Counted from the stretch's first letter, positions 37,743-47,145 are shown. The stretch: DNA of 64,000 nucleotides from Kibdelosporangium philippinense (GCF_021390435.2 NZ_JAJVCN010000001.1:3720001-3784000), one strand, 5' to 3'. Notes: generated by a model from the sequence alone, not told the origin. Numbers and translations: made by a program.

Positions 37743-38829
37743 GGTTGGCAAACCGGGAAAACGCATGTGTGGGCGTCCGGCGTACACAGTGTCGCCGACA
37801 CGTAACGATGAAGCATTGACCAGGCCGACCACGTCTCCCGGATACGCGGTGTCCACAGTAGATCTGGGTTGACCGAGGACGTGCTGAGCGTGTTTCGTGG
37901 ACAACTGCTTGCCAGTGGACGCGTTGATCACGATCATTCCCCGGGTGAACAAACCTGAGCAGACCCTGGCGAACGCCACCTGGTCACGATGAGCGGGATC
38001 CATCCCGGTCTGCACTTTGAAGACGAACCCGGAGAACGGTGCGTCGAGTGGGCGATCGGCACCATGGACGTCCTGCTTCGGCTCGGGCCGGGCAGCCTTG
38101 TCCACCAGGAAGTCCAGTAAATGCTGGACGCCGACGTTCAATGCCGCGGCACCAAAGAGGACGGGCGTCGCCCTTCCAGCGAGATACCTGGCGATGTCGA
38201 ACTCGCCACCCGCGGCGGCGACACGATCCGCCTCGTCCCGCGCCCGCGCTTCCTCGTGATCGGTTGGGGTGTACGTATGGTCGGCCAGATCGAGCAAGCC
38301 ACATAATCGGCCGCCTCACCGACGGGCCACGTCAACGGCATTGGCTGTAATCCGAGCCGATCGGCGATCTCGTCGCACAACGCCAGCGCGTCGAGCCCAG
38401 GTCGGTCCCATTTGTTGATGAACGTGACCAGGGGGATGTGTCGTCGCCGGCACACTTCGAACAGCATCATGGTCTGCCGTTCGAGTCCCTTGGCCGCGTC
38501 CAGCAGCATCACCGCGGAGTCGACCGCGGTGAGCACACGGTAGGTGTCCTCGGAGAAGTCCGCGTGGCCGGGCGTGTCCAGCAAGTTGATCACGGCATCG
38601 CGGTACTCGAACTGCAGTGCGGCGGAGGTGATGGAGATCCCCCTGGCCCGTTCGATGGCCATCCAGTCCGACAGGACCCCTCGTCGATGGGATTTGCCGT
38701 GCACCACGCCTGCCTGGGAGATCACCCGGCACACAGCGCCAGCGCGTCGGTCAGGGTCGACTTGCCCGCCTCCGGATGGCTGATCACCGCGAACGTACGT
38801 CGCCGGGCGGCCTCATCGATCTCGTGCAT
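37743..38829 (-). pseudogene. prfC: Peptide chain release factor 3 (RF3), frameshifted and truncated
   Basis: The start MHEIDEAARRRTFAVISHPE (38829) and P-loop SHPEAGKST are in one frame. A shift near 38727 leads to ERARGISITSAALQFEYRDA, LLDTPGHADFSEDTYR and TFINKWDRPGLDAL, and a second shift near 38305 leads to GEFDIARYLAGRATPVLFGA and DVVGLVNASSLRVGDTVYAG. RF3 is a GTPase that recycles RF1/RF2; about 150 C-terminal residues are missing at the 37742 junction. Two shifts plus truncation make it dead. Confidence 0.88.
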
Positions 38830-38879
38830 GGGTCTGGCGCTCCCTCCGCAAGCCGTGGACCATACGGCAATCACCGGGC

Positions 38880-38894
38880 TCTATCATCATTAGT
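38880..38894. promoter_or_regulatory. WCTA-N7-TAGW dyad before the blaI-like gene
   Basis: TCTA-tcatcat-TAGT, 23 bases before ATG 38917, as expected for autoregulation by the BlaI-type repressor. Confidence 0.55.
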
Positions 38895-38916
38895 AGTTCA
38901 GGGACACTCGGGGTCG

Positions 38917-39291
38917 ATGAGAGGCGCGATGCACGGGCTTGGCGAGCTGGAAGCGGCGGTGATGGACGTCGTGTGGTCGGTCGACGGCCCGGTGAAAGTG
39001 CGTGACGTGCTCGACGAGCTCGACACGGGCAAAGAGCTGGCGTACACCACGGTGATGACCGTGATGGAGAACCTCCGTCGCAAGGACTGGCTGGACCGCG
39101 AACGGGACGGTAGGGCGTTCGCCTACGTGCCGCGTCTCACTCGCGCCGAGGCCTCCGCGCGGGCGCTACGGGACGTGCTCGACGCCTCGGGTGACCCTGA
39201 GGCCGCGCTGATCCATTTCGCGCATTCGGTGTCGGAGCAGGAATCGGAGCTGCTGCGCAAGGCGCTGCCCCGGAAGAGCCGGAAGCGATGA
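38917..39291 (+). CDS. blaI: BlaI/MecI/CopY-family repressor
   Basis: The 124-residue protein has the winged helix of BlaI (LGELEAAVMDVVWSVDGPVK, LAYTTVMTVMENLRRKDWLD) and a C-terminal dimer part. Such repressors are relieved by a partner M56 protease. The next gene is such a protease, overlapping as ATGA. A second start at 38929 is possible. Confidence 0.9.
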   Translation: MRGAMHGLGELEAAVMDVVWSVDGPVKVRDVLDELDTGKELAYTTVMTVMENLRRKDWLDRERDGRAFAYVPRLTRAEASARALRDVLDASGDPEAALIHFAHSVSEQESELLRKALPRKSRKR

Positions 39292-40232
39292 TCTCGGCGT
39301 TCGCGCTGCTGGCCGGAGCCATGGCCGTCGGCCTGCTCCTGCCGGGAGTCCTGCGCCGGTTGCACCGCACCATGGTCGACCCCAGGGTTCTGTTGTCGGC
39401 TTGGTTGCTCTCGATAGTCGGCGTGCTGAGCGGTGTCGCGATCGCCGTGATCCTTCTGCTGATTCCCGACCATCGCCCCGCGAGCAACCTGCTCACGCTC
39501 ATCCACCAGTGCTGGATCACGGTCTCGCACGGTGCGACTCCTCGTGTCGAGGAGTTCGTTGGCGTGCTCGGAGGCCTGGCTTTCCTCGGCGTCGCCCTGC
39601 GGTTCGCCGTGATCGCGGCCCAGACTGTGCGCCGCCGCAGCCGCGCGAGTCAGAAACACCTGACCACGCTGCGGATCGCCGCACGCGTGGACGGCGGGAC
39701 GTTGTGGCTGGACCACGATCGTCCACTGGCGTTCAGCCTCGGCGGGCCCGTTCCGGCGATCGTGGCCACCGAAGGGCTCAACCGTTACTTGTCGTCCGCT
39801 GAGGTCGCGGCCGTACTGGAACACGAGCGCGCACACCTCCGCGGTCGTCACCACCTCCTAATCACCTGGGTCGACGCGCTCGCGGTCGCGATTCCGTTCG
39901 TCCGACTGTTCCGCCAGGCGCCCGCCGCGGTCCGCGAACTGGTGGAGCTCGCCGCGGACGTGGCTGCGGTGCGCGCTTGTGGTGCCGACACCGTCCATTC
40001 GGCACTGATCGGCGTGTGCCGGGACGGCTCCCCGACAGACGCGCTCGCGATGGCCCGCGACGGTGTGGAACTCAGGCTCGCACGACTGTGTGGCGGTATC
40101 GCTCCGGCAGGGCGGATCCGCACGAACCTCGCCTGTGGACTCACGGCGGCGGCCGCCGTGGCGCTGCCGATCTGGACCGGTATCTGGGTGCTGCTCAGCA
40201 TCGCCCTGGTGAGCTGCCCGATCTTCCGCTGA
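39288..40232 (+). CDS. blaR: M56-family membrane metallopeptidase (BlaR1-like sensor)
   Basis: The 314-residue protein has several membrane spans and the zinc motif HERAH in VAAVLEHERAHLRGRHH. It lacks a penicillin-binding sensor domain, as is usual in actinobacterial BlaR homologues. It would cut or displace the BlaI repressor in response to a signal. It is translationally coupled to the repressor gene and precedes ctaD. Confidence 0.88.
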   Translation: MISAFALLAGAMAVGLLLPGVLRRLHRTMVDPRVLLSAWLLSIVGVLSGVAIAVILLLIPDHRPASNLLTLIHQCWITVSHGATPRVEEFVGVLGGLAFLGVALRFAVIAAQTVRRRSRASQKHLTTLRIAARVDGGTLWLDHDRPLAFSLGGPVPAIVATEGLNRYLSSAEVAAVLEHERAHLRGRHHLLITWVDALAVAIPFVRLFRQAPAAVRELVELAADVAAVRACGADTVHSALIGVCRDGSPTDALAMARDGVELRLARLCGGIAPAGRIRTNLACGLTAAAAVALPIWTGIWVLLSIALVSCPIFR

Positions 40233-40268
40233 CCCGTTCCCCCGTGACACCTGCTCCGTCCCATACAC

Positions 40269-40300
40269 CCGCTATCTACTATCTTGGATAGAAGATAGCG
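40269..40300. promoter_or_regulatory. Nested dyad before ctaD, including WCTA-N7-TAGW
   Basis: Outer arms CGCTATCT and AGATAGCG enclose ACTA-tcttgga-TAGA (40278-40292); the whole is a near-palindrome of about 32 bp, 27 bases before the ctaD start. Confidence 0.65.
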
Positions 40301-40326
40301 GAGTTCCCGGCAGACGGAGTTCGATC

Positions 40327-42009
40327 ATGACGTTCACCGCACGGCCCGTTCCGTTGGACACGCGACCGCCGCGCACACCTTCGAAGGGATCCCTGCTACT
40401 CAGGCTGTTCCGAACGACCGATCACAAGCAGATCGGGATCATGTACATGGTCACCGCGTTCGCCTTCTTCATGGCAGGCGGCGCGATGGCGATGCTGATC
40501 CGCACCGAACTGGCCGCCCCAGGACAGCAGTTCCTGTCCAACGAGCAGTACAACCAGCTGTTCACCATGCACGGCACGATCATGCTGCTGCTGTACGCGA
40601 CGCCGATCGTGTTCGGCTTCGCCAACTTCATCCTGCCGCTGCAGATCGGCGCGCCGGACGTCGCGTTTCCGCGCCTCAACGCGCTTTCCTACTGGCTTTA
40701 CCTGTTCGGCGGCCTGATCACCGTGTCCGGGTTCCTGACTCCTGGTGGCGCCGCGGACTTCGGCTGGTTCGCCTACACCCCACTGTCCAATGTGCTGCAC
40801 TCACCCGGAGTCGGCGCAGACCTGTGGATCACCGGTCTGCTTGTGTCCGGGCTCGGAACGATCCTCGGCGCGGTCAACATGATCACCACTGTGGTGTGCT
40901 TGCATGGCCCGGGTATGACCATGTTCCGAATGCCGGTCTTCACCTGGAACATCCTGATCACGTCGTTCCTCGTGCTGATCGCGTTCCCGATCCTGACCGC
41001 CGCTCTGCTGGGGTTGCTGGCCGAGCGGCATCTTGGCGCGCACGTCTTCGACCCGGCCTATGGCGGCGTGATCCTCTGGCAGCACCTGTTCTGGTTCTTC
41101 GGCCATCCCGAGGTCTATATCGTCGCGCTGCCGTTCTTCGGGATCATCTCCGAGATCATCCCGGTGTTCAGCCGCAAACCCTTGTTCGGCTACAAGGCTT
41201 TGGCCTACGCGACACTGGCGATCGCGGCCCTGTCGGTAGCGGTGTGGGCGCACCACATGTACGCCACGGGCGCGGTCATGCTGCCGTTCTTCTCGTTCAT
41301 GACGTTCCTGATCGCGGTGCCCACCGGCGTGAAGTTCTTCAACTGGATCCTGACCATGTGGAAGGGACAGCTCACGTTCGAGTCACCCATGTTGTTCTCG
41401 ATCGGGTTTCTGGTCACGTTCCTGTTCGGTGGCTTGACCGGCGTTCTGCTCGCGGCACCGGCCATCGACTTCAACCTGTCGGACACGTACTTCGTGGTGG
41501 CTCACTTCCACTACGTGCTCTACGGCACGATCGTGTTCGCCACGTTCGCCGGAATCTACTTCTGGTTCCCGAAGATCACCGGCAGGTACATGGACGAGTC
41601 GTTGGGCAAGCTGCACTTCTGGACCACGTTCTTCGGCTTCCACGCCACATTCCTTGTCCAGCACTGGCTCGGCTCCCAGGGCATGCCGCGCCGGTACGCG
41701 GACTATCTACCCAGCGACGGCTTCACGACACTGAATACGATCTCGACCGTGGGCGCGTACCTTCTCGGCGCGTCAACGCTGCCGTTCATCTGGAACGTGT
41801 TCAAGAGCTACCGCTACGGCCAGATCGCCGACGCGGACGACCCGTGGGGCTACGGAAACTCCTTGGAGTGGGCCACTTCGTCCCCGCCACCACGGCACAA
41901 CTTCACCGAGCTGCCCAGGATCCGCTCCGAGCGCCCGGCGTTCGAGCTGCACTACCCGCACATGGTCGAACGAGCCCGCGCCGAGTCACATCAGATAACG
42001 AAACAATAA
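40327..42009 (+). CDS. ctaD: Cytochrome c oxidase subunit I (aa3 type)
   Basis: The 560-residue protein has 12 spans and all metal ligands: heme a His in MHGTIMLLLYATP, CuB ligands in FWFFGHPEVYI and VWAHHMYATG, and the heme pair in VVAHFHYVLYG. It reduces oxygen and pumps protons in the respiratory chain. Standing alone next to a BlaI pair it is probably an extra copy under special control rather than the only housekeeping gene; that is inference. Confidence 0.95.
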   Translation: MTFTARPVPLDTRPPRTPSKGSLLLRLFRTTDHKQIGIMYMVTAFAFFMAGGAMAMLIRTELAAPGQQFLSNEQYNQLFTMHGTIMLLLYATPIVFGFANFILPLQIGAPDVAFPRLNALSYWLYLFGGLITVSGFLTPGGAADFGWFAYTPLSNVLHSPGVGADLWITGLLVSGLGTILGAVNMITTVVCLHGPGMTMFRMPVFTWNILITSFLVLIAFPILTAALLGLLAERHLGAHVFDPAYGGVILWQHLFWFFGHPEVYIVALPFFGIISEIIPVFSRKPLFGYKALAYATLAIAALSVAVWAHHMYATGAVMLPFFSFMTFLIAVPTGVKFFNWILTMWKGQLTFESPMLFSIGFLVTFLFGGLTGVLLAAPAIDFNLSDTYFVVAHFHYVLYGTIVFATFAGIYFWFPKITGRYMDESLGKLHFWTTFFGFHATFLVQHWLGSQGMPRRYADYLPSDGFTTLNTISTVGAYLLGASTLPFIWNVFKSYRYGQIADADDPWGYGNSLEWATSSPPPRHNFTELPRIRSERPAFELHYPHMVERARAESHQITKQ

Positions 42010-42052
42010 CGACCGAGGCGCGGTTGCCGCCAACTTCTATGCAGCTTCGCAG

Positions 42053-42200
42053 TTAGAAGCTGAGATGGGATGATCCACACACCACGGCGATGTCGTCCGG
42101 GCACCGCTCACGCGTCTGCTCGAAATACCGCGGCAGGATCCGGACGCCCGGGTGCGGGCGACCGCTGTACTGGGCACAACGCCAGACATCACATGCGGCG
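42053..42200 (-). pseudogene. Adenylation-domain start of a Pls/PosA-like NRPS, fragment
   Basis: About 45 residues (ILPRYFEQTRERCPDDIAVV then CGSSHLSF) look like the beginning of an NRPS adenylation domain. Nothing of the rest of the domain follows. A carrier-domain fragment of the same enzyme type lies at 42615-43014, in the wrong order for one gene. Confidence 0.6.
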
Positions 42201-42614
42201 CAAGCGATTCTGCCTCTGTCATGAAGTTCTCCTCTTCGCCTGGTTGAGCATTCATCGGTTGACACGACCACCAGAACGAACGTCGATCGCGGCGTGCTTG
42301 CGAGGGCCGCAACCTGGCTGCAAGCGGCTGCTGCCGTTCTCTGGAAAGCCGATTGCCTACCTCCGCGAATACGCGGAATCTCTTGGGCGCGAGCCCTGCT
42401 TGCGGCGGAGGACCAGATCCGGGCGATCCTGCGCTGGCTGATGGCCGACAATTCGGCGTTCCCCCAGCCGGAATGGTGGATGTCCGCCACCACGGCGATG
42501 AGCATGTGCGGTCATCCCACCGACCGTGCCATCCCTCTGCCGGTCGCCGCGGATGCCTTGATACGCCTTGATATGGCAGCGATGATCGCGTTTGTCGATC
42601 TCCGGAAGTGTCTC
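42201..42614. other. Decayed spacer between NRPS fragments
   Basis: No supported gene is seen on either strand. Confidence 0.35.
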
Positions 42615-43014
42615 TCACATACCGAGGAAGAACGCGCCGCCGAACAGGACCAGCCGCAGGTAGATGTCGACCACATCCGAGCTGGCGGAGATCCACTCGA
42701 AACCCAGTTCGAGGACATGTGCGGTGAGGTAGGAATATCCCAAGAGGAGCAGGACCTGCAATGCTCCGCAGTGGACATACTGCCGAGTGCTGACCGGTGT
42801 CGCCACCTCGGTTGTCGCCGGCGCTGCCAGGCTTCTGATTGTCGGGTGCTGGTAGATGTCCTTTATCGACACTGACGGCAGGTCCGGTTGTTTTCCGCCC
42901 CTGGCACAGAATTGGGCCATCACCATCGAGTCGGCACCGAGGTCGTCGAAGAAGTGGCTGTCCACTGAGCACGCGCTTGGCACGCAGGACCTCGGCCAGT
43001 ACCTCAGCGAGCAT
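42615..43014 (-). pseudogene. Carrier domain and first spans of a Pls/PosA-like poly-amino-acid synthetase, fragment
   Basis: MLAEVLAEVLRAKRV in one frame passes into SHFFDDLGADSMVMAQFCAR and LPSVSIKDIYQHPTIRSLAA in another: a phosphopantetheine carrier domain with its Ser in GADSM. Then GALQVLLLLGYSYLTAHVLE and WISASSDVVDIYLRLVLFGG form membrane spans. Carrier followed by membrane domain is the signature of epsilon-poly-lysine-synthetase-type NRPS. A frameshift and loss of both ends make it a fragment. Confidence 0.75.
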
Positions 43015-43330
43015 CCGCTCGATGCCGGCTGTCGGGCAGACGTGCGTGCCGCCGTGGTTGACGATTCAGCCAGATCGACTGTCGGGACTTCGACAGTTTT
43101 CCCACCACGTGAGCTCCTTGAACAAAAGTTGGCGATTGCGATGTGTTGGCAGCGACCTCGTCCAGGGCCTCGTGGGCCTGTTCTCCTAAGAAGGTCGCCA
43201 TGTCGGCAAGCAACTCCAGCCGACGCTCATCGTCATCGCGCTTGTCTGGCAGCAAATCCAACGCGAGAGACAACCATTGCGCGGCGTGCGCTGATACACC
43301 CGCCGCCGAGCGAACTCACGCCGGGACAAG
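43015..43330 (-). pseudogene. LuxR-family large ATP-binding regulator (LAL), fragment
   Basis: The segment AQWLSLALDLLPDKRDDDER and RLELLADMATFLGEQAHEAL is typical of the TPR-like middle of LAL regulators. It is cut at both sides and the flanks are out of frame. About 80 residues remain. Confidence 0.5.
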
Positions 43331-43689
43331 CACACGCGGGCCAGTGCAGTTGTGGACACTGTGGTACGCATCGCGCGTCCTTCCGCATACATAATCAAAT
43401 TCGCCCGGCGGTGGGTCTTTATGGCCATCTCGCCTGCACGGGGGTAAGACCACACACTCCGATACGCTCGCTTTGACGTGCACCGAGTTTTCGCTGACGT
43501 GGTGACGATGGGGAGGGGTTTCCTGTATCCCTGGCTGATGGCACTGCGGGATACAGACCTTGAGCAGGGAGAACAACCCCAAGGAGGCGCAGAGCTCGCA
43601 ACCTGAAGAATGTTCCAGGTCGGTTCGCTCACTTCCCTGGTGAGCACTCAGGGCCAAGCAGGCGCAGTACGGCTATGGATTCGTGAGCG
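43331..43689. other. Spacer without a supported gene
   Basis: Open frames here overlap on several strands and show no domain. Confidence 0.35.
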
Positions 43690-44110
43690 GGCGAATTTGT
43701 CAGATGGTGGTTGGGCCGGTGGGATAGTGGCGCCATGGTTTGAGTTGGCACCGAGCAGCAGGCCTTCGTTGCTGGCGAGCATGCGGCACGCACTGAACGC
43801 TTCGGTGTCACCGCACCAGTAGGCTTCGTCGATGACCGCAGGGTCGAAGTTGCCCGGGGTGAACCCGGAGCCGAGACCGACCAGGAGGTGCTGGCCCAAC
43901 GGGCCGCCGATCGCGGTCGATCCTCGGCCGTCCACCGCCACCATCCGGCAGTCAGGCCGGGTCTGTTTGATCCGACGACCTATCCCGGTGATCTGCCCGC
44001 AACTGCTGGTGGTGCACACGATGGCGGCGACGTCCCCGTCGAGGTCGCCGAGGATTTCCGAGGCGGTGGTCGCGCGGGCCTGACCAGGCCGAACCCACCG
44101 CTCCAGCCGA
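43690..44110 (-). pseudogene. PLP-dependent cysteine-synthase-type enzyme, C-terminal fragment
   Basis: The frame encodes DVAAIVCTTSSCGQITGIGR, RRIKQTRPDCRMVAVDGRGS and GDTEAFSACRMLASNEGLLL, which follow the cysteine synthase/SbnA-like fold after its lysine-bearing half. The N-terminal half with the PLP lysine is missing, and the glycine loop is altered (TTSSCG). It is a dead fragment just upstream of the CDF operator. Confidence 0.72.
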
Positions 44111-44150
44111 CGTCCGCCATCTCCTCTTCCCTCCCTGAGGGTAAATTCAT

Positions 44151-44169
44151 GCACACATTGCAATATGTT
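44151..44169. promoter_or_regulatory. Putative metal-regulator operator before the CDF gene
   Basis: GCACACATTGCAATATGTT matches 15 of 19 positions of GCACATATCACCATATGTT at 52120, which stands before a YibE/F fragment. ArsR/SmtB-type repressors bind AT-rich dyads of this kind. Confidence 0.5.
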
Positions 44170-44201
44170 TCTATCAGCTGGCCGGAGTGAAGGGAACCAT
44201 G

Positions 44202-45125
44202 ATGGGACAGGGCCACGGGCACGGCATCTCGCCCGCGCAGGCGACGAGCGCCTCAAGCAAGCACATCAAGCGGCTGTGGATCGCCGCCGCGCTCGGCCTG
44301 GTGACCTTCGTGACGCAGGTCGTGGTCGGCCTGTCCACGTCATCCTTGGCTCTGCTGTCGGACTCGGCGCACGTGTTCACCGACGTGTTCGGGATTCTCA
44401 TGGCGGTGACCGCGATCCTGGTCGCGCGGCGGGCGAGCCGCCGATCGGACCGGACGTTCGGCATGTACCGCGGCGAGGTGTTCGCCGCGCTGTTCAACGC
44501 GATCCTGCTCTTCGCGGTCGCGGGATGGGTACTCTACGAGGCCATCGACCGAATCTCGGCCCCGCCAGAGGTGCCGGGCCTGCCCGTCACGATCGTCGCT
44601 CTCGTCGGGCTGGCGATGAACGTGATCGCGTTCCTGCTGCTGCGCAACGGCGCCGCTGAGAGCATCAACGTCCGTGGCGCCTACCTCGAAGTCATGGCCG
44701 ACATGCTCGGCTCTGTCGGCGTGCTGGCCAGCGGCCTGATCACGATGTTGTTCGGCTGGCGCTACGCCGACCCGGTGATCGGTGTGGCGATCGGACTGTT
44801 CGTGCTGCCCAGGGCGTACAGCCTCGGCCGGGGCGCACTGCGCATCCTGTTCCAGCACGCACCGGAGCGACTCGACCTGCCGCAGGTGATCGCCGAACTC
44901 AAGGCCATCCCCGGCGTTCAGGACGCCCATGATCTGCACGTGTGGACTCTGACGTCCGGTATGGAGGTCGCCACCGCGCACCTGGTGATCACGGCCAAGG
45001 CCGAGCCGGACACGGTGCTGGCCGAGGCACGGAACCTGCTCGCCGTCAAGCATCACCTGGATCACGCGACGCTGCAGGTCGAATCGGCGGCCGCGGCCGG
45101 GCGGTGTCACGAACTCTCGTGGTGA
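44202..45125 (+). CDS. Cation diffusion facilitator (Zn/Cd/Co efflux)
   Basis: GAAGGGA lies six bases before ATG 44202 (MGQGHGHGIS); ATG 44199 and GTG 44187 are also open. The 307-residue protein has six spans with HxxxD metal sites LLSDSAHVFTDVFGIL and YLEVMADMLGSVGVL, and a C-terminal metal-binding domain (HDLHVWTLTSGMEVATAHLV). It exports divalent metals against protons. Confidence 0.93.
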   Translation: MGQGHGHGISPAQATSASSKHIKRLWIAAALGLVTFVTQVVVGLSTSSLALLSDSAHVFTDVFGILMAVTAILVARRASRRSDRTFGMYRGEVFAALFNAILLFAVAGWVLYEAIDRISAPPEVPGLPVTIVALVGLAMNVIAFLLLRNGAAESINVRGAYLEVMADMLGSVGVLASGLITMLFGWRYADPVIGVAIGLFVLPRAYSLGRGALRILFQHAPERLDLPQVIAELKAIPGVQDAHDLHVWTLTSGMEVATAHLVITAKAEPDTVLAEARNLLAVKHHLDHATLQVESAAAAGRCHELSW

Positions 45126-45158
45126 TCCGCATCGACAGTGGACGCCAGAGCAAGATCA

Positions 45159-45173
45159 ACTATGTCCGGTAGT
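45159..45173. promoter_or_regulatory. WCTA-N7-TAGW dyad before the VanW-like gene
   Basis: ACTA-tgtccgg-TAGT, 45 bases before GTG 45219. Confidence 0.5.
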
Positions 45174-45218
45174 AGACTCGGCCGCCGCTGCTGTGTCGAA
45201 GCGGACCGGGGAGGGCAC

Positions 45219-46991
45219 GTGGCTGCTGCGACGGACGATGCGGGCAGTTCGGCGGCCGATGTCCAGCACGAGGATCCCGTCGAGGACCAAAGCGTCGAAA
45301 CCGTTGCGGGAGAACCATGGTGGCGCCGCCCGCCGGTGATCACGGCCGCCGCACTGGGTGTCCTGGGATTGCTCTACGGGCTCGATCTCCTTGTCACGGC
45401 GGGCGACGTGCCTCGTGGGACATCTGTGGCCGGGATGTCCATCGGCGGCCTGAGCCAGGCAGATGCCGAGCAGAAGCTCCGGGACACGCTGGCACCGCGA
45501 CTGACCACACAACTAGACGTCGCCGCGGCCGACCAAAAGGGCTCGTTGACCGCCGCGAGCGCGGGAATCGATGTGGATTGGACCGCGACCGTCGTACAGG
45601 CAGGTTCGCAACCGCTCAGTCCTTGGACCCGCCTTGTCTCGCTGTTCAGCGACACCGACCGTGACGCGGTGGTCCGCCTCGATGTCAATGCTTTCGACAA
45701 GTCGCTCGCTGGGCTGCGTGCCAAGGTCGATCGCGAGGTCGTGGAAGGCGATATCCGGTACGACGCAACGACACCCGTCGGGATCGAGCCGAAAGCCGGG
45801 CAGAAAATCGACGCCGCGGGCGCGGCGAATGCTCTGCTGGCCGCGTCGTTACGCGGCGGGCCCGCCCGGCTGCCAGTGGTCACGGTGACACCACAAGCCA
45901 CCCCGGATGGCGTTCGTGCCGCGCTCGACGGCTTCGCCCGACAGGCAGTCTCCGGCCCCGCGACCGTCAACGGTGACGGCAGGTCCGTGACCATCGACCC
46001 ACGATCCATCGCCACCGCGCTGACCTTCCAGCCAGATGGCACAGGTGGCCTGCGGCCAAGCCTGACCAAGGCCAAACTCCAATCTCTGGCCGATCAACTC
46101 GCCTCGACCGAGAAACCCGGCCAGGACGCACGCGTGACATTCGACGCCGACAAGCCCACTGTCGTACCCGGGACCGAGGGACGTGTGATCGACTGGGACA
46201 AGACACTGTCCACACTGGTCCAAGCACTCGGCCGGGCGGACAACCGGACCGTCGACGCCGGATACACCACGGCATCGGCCAAAGTCACCGCGCAGGACAT
46301 CAACGGGCTCGGTATCAAGGAAATCATCGGCGAGTTCACCACCAAGGGTTTCGCCCAGGACTCCGGCGTCAACATCCGCGTGGTCGCCGCCAAGGTCAAC
46401 GGCGCCGTGGTCAAACCGGGCGAGACCTTCAGCCTCAACGGCTACACCGGCCCACGCGGCACCGCGCAGGGCTACGTCCAAGCCGGCGTGATCGAGGACG
46501 GCGTTCCGGCCAGAGAAGTCGGCGGCGGCATCTCCCAGTTCGCCACCACACTGTTCAACGCCGGATACTTCGGCGGAATGACCGACGCGGGCCACAAGGA
46601 GCACAGCTTCTACATCAGCCGCTACCCGGGAGCACGCGAGGCGACCGTGTTCCAGAACCCCGACGGCAGCAGCGTCATCGACCTCAAGTTCACCAACGAA
46701 AGCCCCACGGGCGTGGCGATCCAGACCATCTGGACCCCCACATCGATCACGGTGCGACTGTGGGGCACGAAACACGTCAACGTCGAATCCATCCCCGGAA
46801 ACCGGCACGACTACGTCAGCCCGCCCACAGTCACCAAACCGCCTGGCGGACCCTGCAAGGCGTCACGCGGACAGCAGGGCTTCACCACCTCCGACACCCG
46901 GGTCATCCGAGACCTCAGCGGCAAGGAACTCAGCCGCACCACGCACACCGTCCGCTACAACCCGCAGCCGACTGTCGTGTGCTCACCTTAG
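45219..46991 (+). CDS. VanW/YoaR-like cell-envelope protein
   Basis: GTG 45219 has GGGAGGG upstream and is the likely start; the protein has 590 residues. One membrane anchor (VITAAALGVLGLLYGLDLLV) is followed by repeated peptidoglycan-binding_4 domains (VAGMSIGGLSQADAEQKLRD, with a second near ADKPTVVPGTEGRVIDWDKT) and a VanW domain (VVKPGETFSLNGYTGPRGTA, VGGGISQFATTLFNAGYFGG). It is anchored outside the cell and probably acts on peptidoglycan. The role of VanW is not established. Confidence 0.88.
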   Translation: MAAATDDAGSSAADVQHEDPVEDQSVETVAGEPWWRRPPVITAAALGVLGLLYGLDLLVTAGDVPRGTSVAGMSIGGLSQADAEQKLRDTLAPRLTTQLDVAAADQKGSLTAASAGIDVDWTATVVQAGSQPLSPWTRLVSLFSDTDRDAVVRLDVNAFDKSLAGLRAKVDREVVEGDIRYDATTPVGIEPKAGQKIDAAGAANALLAASLRGGPARLPVVTVTPQATPDGVRAALDGFARQAVSGPATVNGDGRSVTIDPRSIATALTFQPDGTGGLRPSLTKAKLQSLADQLASTEKPGQDARVTFDADKPTVVPGTEGRVIDWDKTLSTLVQALGRADNRTVDAGYTTASAKVTAQDINGLGIKEIIGEFTTKGFAQDSGVNIRVVAAKVNGAVVKPGETFSLNGYTGPRGTAQGYVQAGVIEDGVPAREVGGGISQFATTLFNAGYFGGMTDAGHKEHSFYISRYPGAREATVFQNPDGSSVIDLKFTNESPTGVAIQTIWTPTSITVRLWGTKHVNVESIPGNRHDYVSPPTVTKPPGGPCKASRGQQGFTTSDTRVIRDLSGKELSRTTHTVRYNPQPTVVCSP

Positions 46992-46992
46992 T

Positions 46993-47007
46993 ACTAAGAA
47001 CGATAGT
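46993..47007. promoter_or_regulatory. WCTA-N7-TAGW dyad before the NlpC/P60 gene
   Basis: ACTA-agaacga-TAGT lies between the VanW-like stop and the endopeptidase, about 140 bases before its start. Confidence 0.5.
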
Positions 47008-47041
47008 AGACAATTCGGTGTTCGTTCCCTAGGATGACACC

Positions 47042-47085
47042 GTTCCCGGAACCGCTGCCCGTCCATATCGGACGGCGCCGGGAAC
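47042..47085 (+). promoter_or_regulatory. Stem-rich leader of the NlpC/P60 gene
   Basis: GTTCCCGG (47042) pairs with CCGGGAAC (47078), and inside it CCGTCC (47059) pairs with GGACGG (47070). The leader of about 140 bases is GC-rich. I could not match it to the ydaO/c-di-AMP riboswitch by eye. Confidence 0.45.
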
Positions 47086-47145
47086 ACCGCCGTGGACGGA
47101 AACACTCGGGGCCGGCGGTCCGACACCTGAAAGAGGACAAGCGAC

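Noticed and set aside
38138..38829. Programmed frameshift in a release factor gene
   Set aside because: Programmed shifting is known for RF2, not RF3; here there are two shifts and a truncated end, so decay is the simpler reading.
47008..47145. ydaO-type c-di-AMP riboswitch
   Set aside because: The conserved core segments of that riboswitch could not be found by eye; only generic stems are visible.
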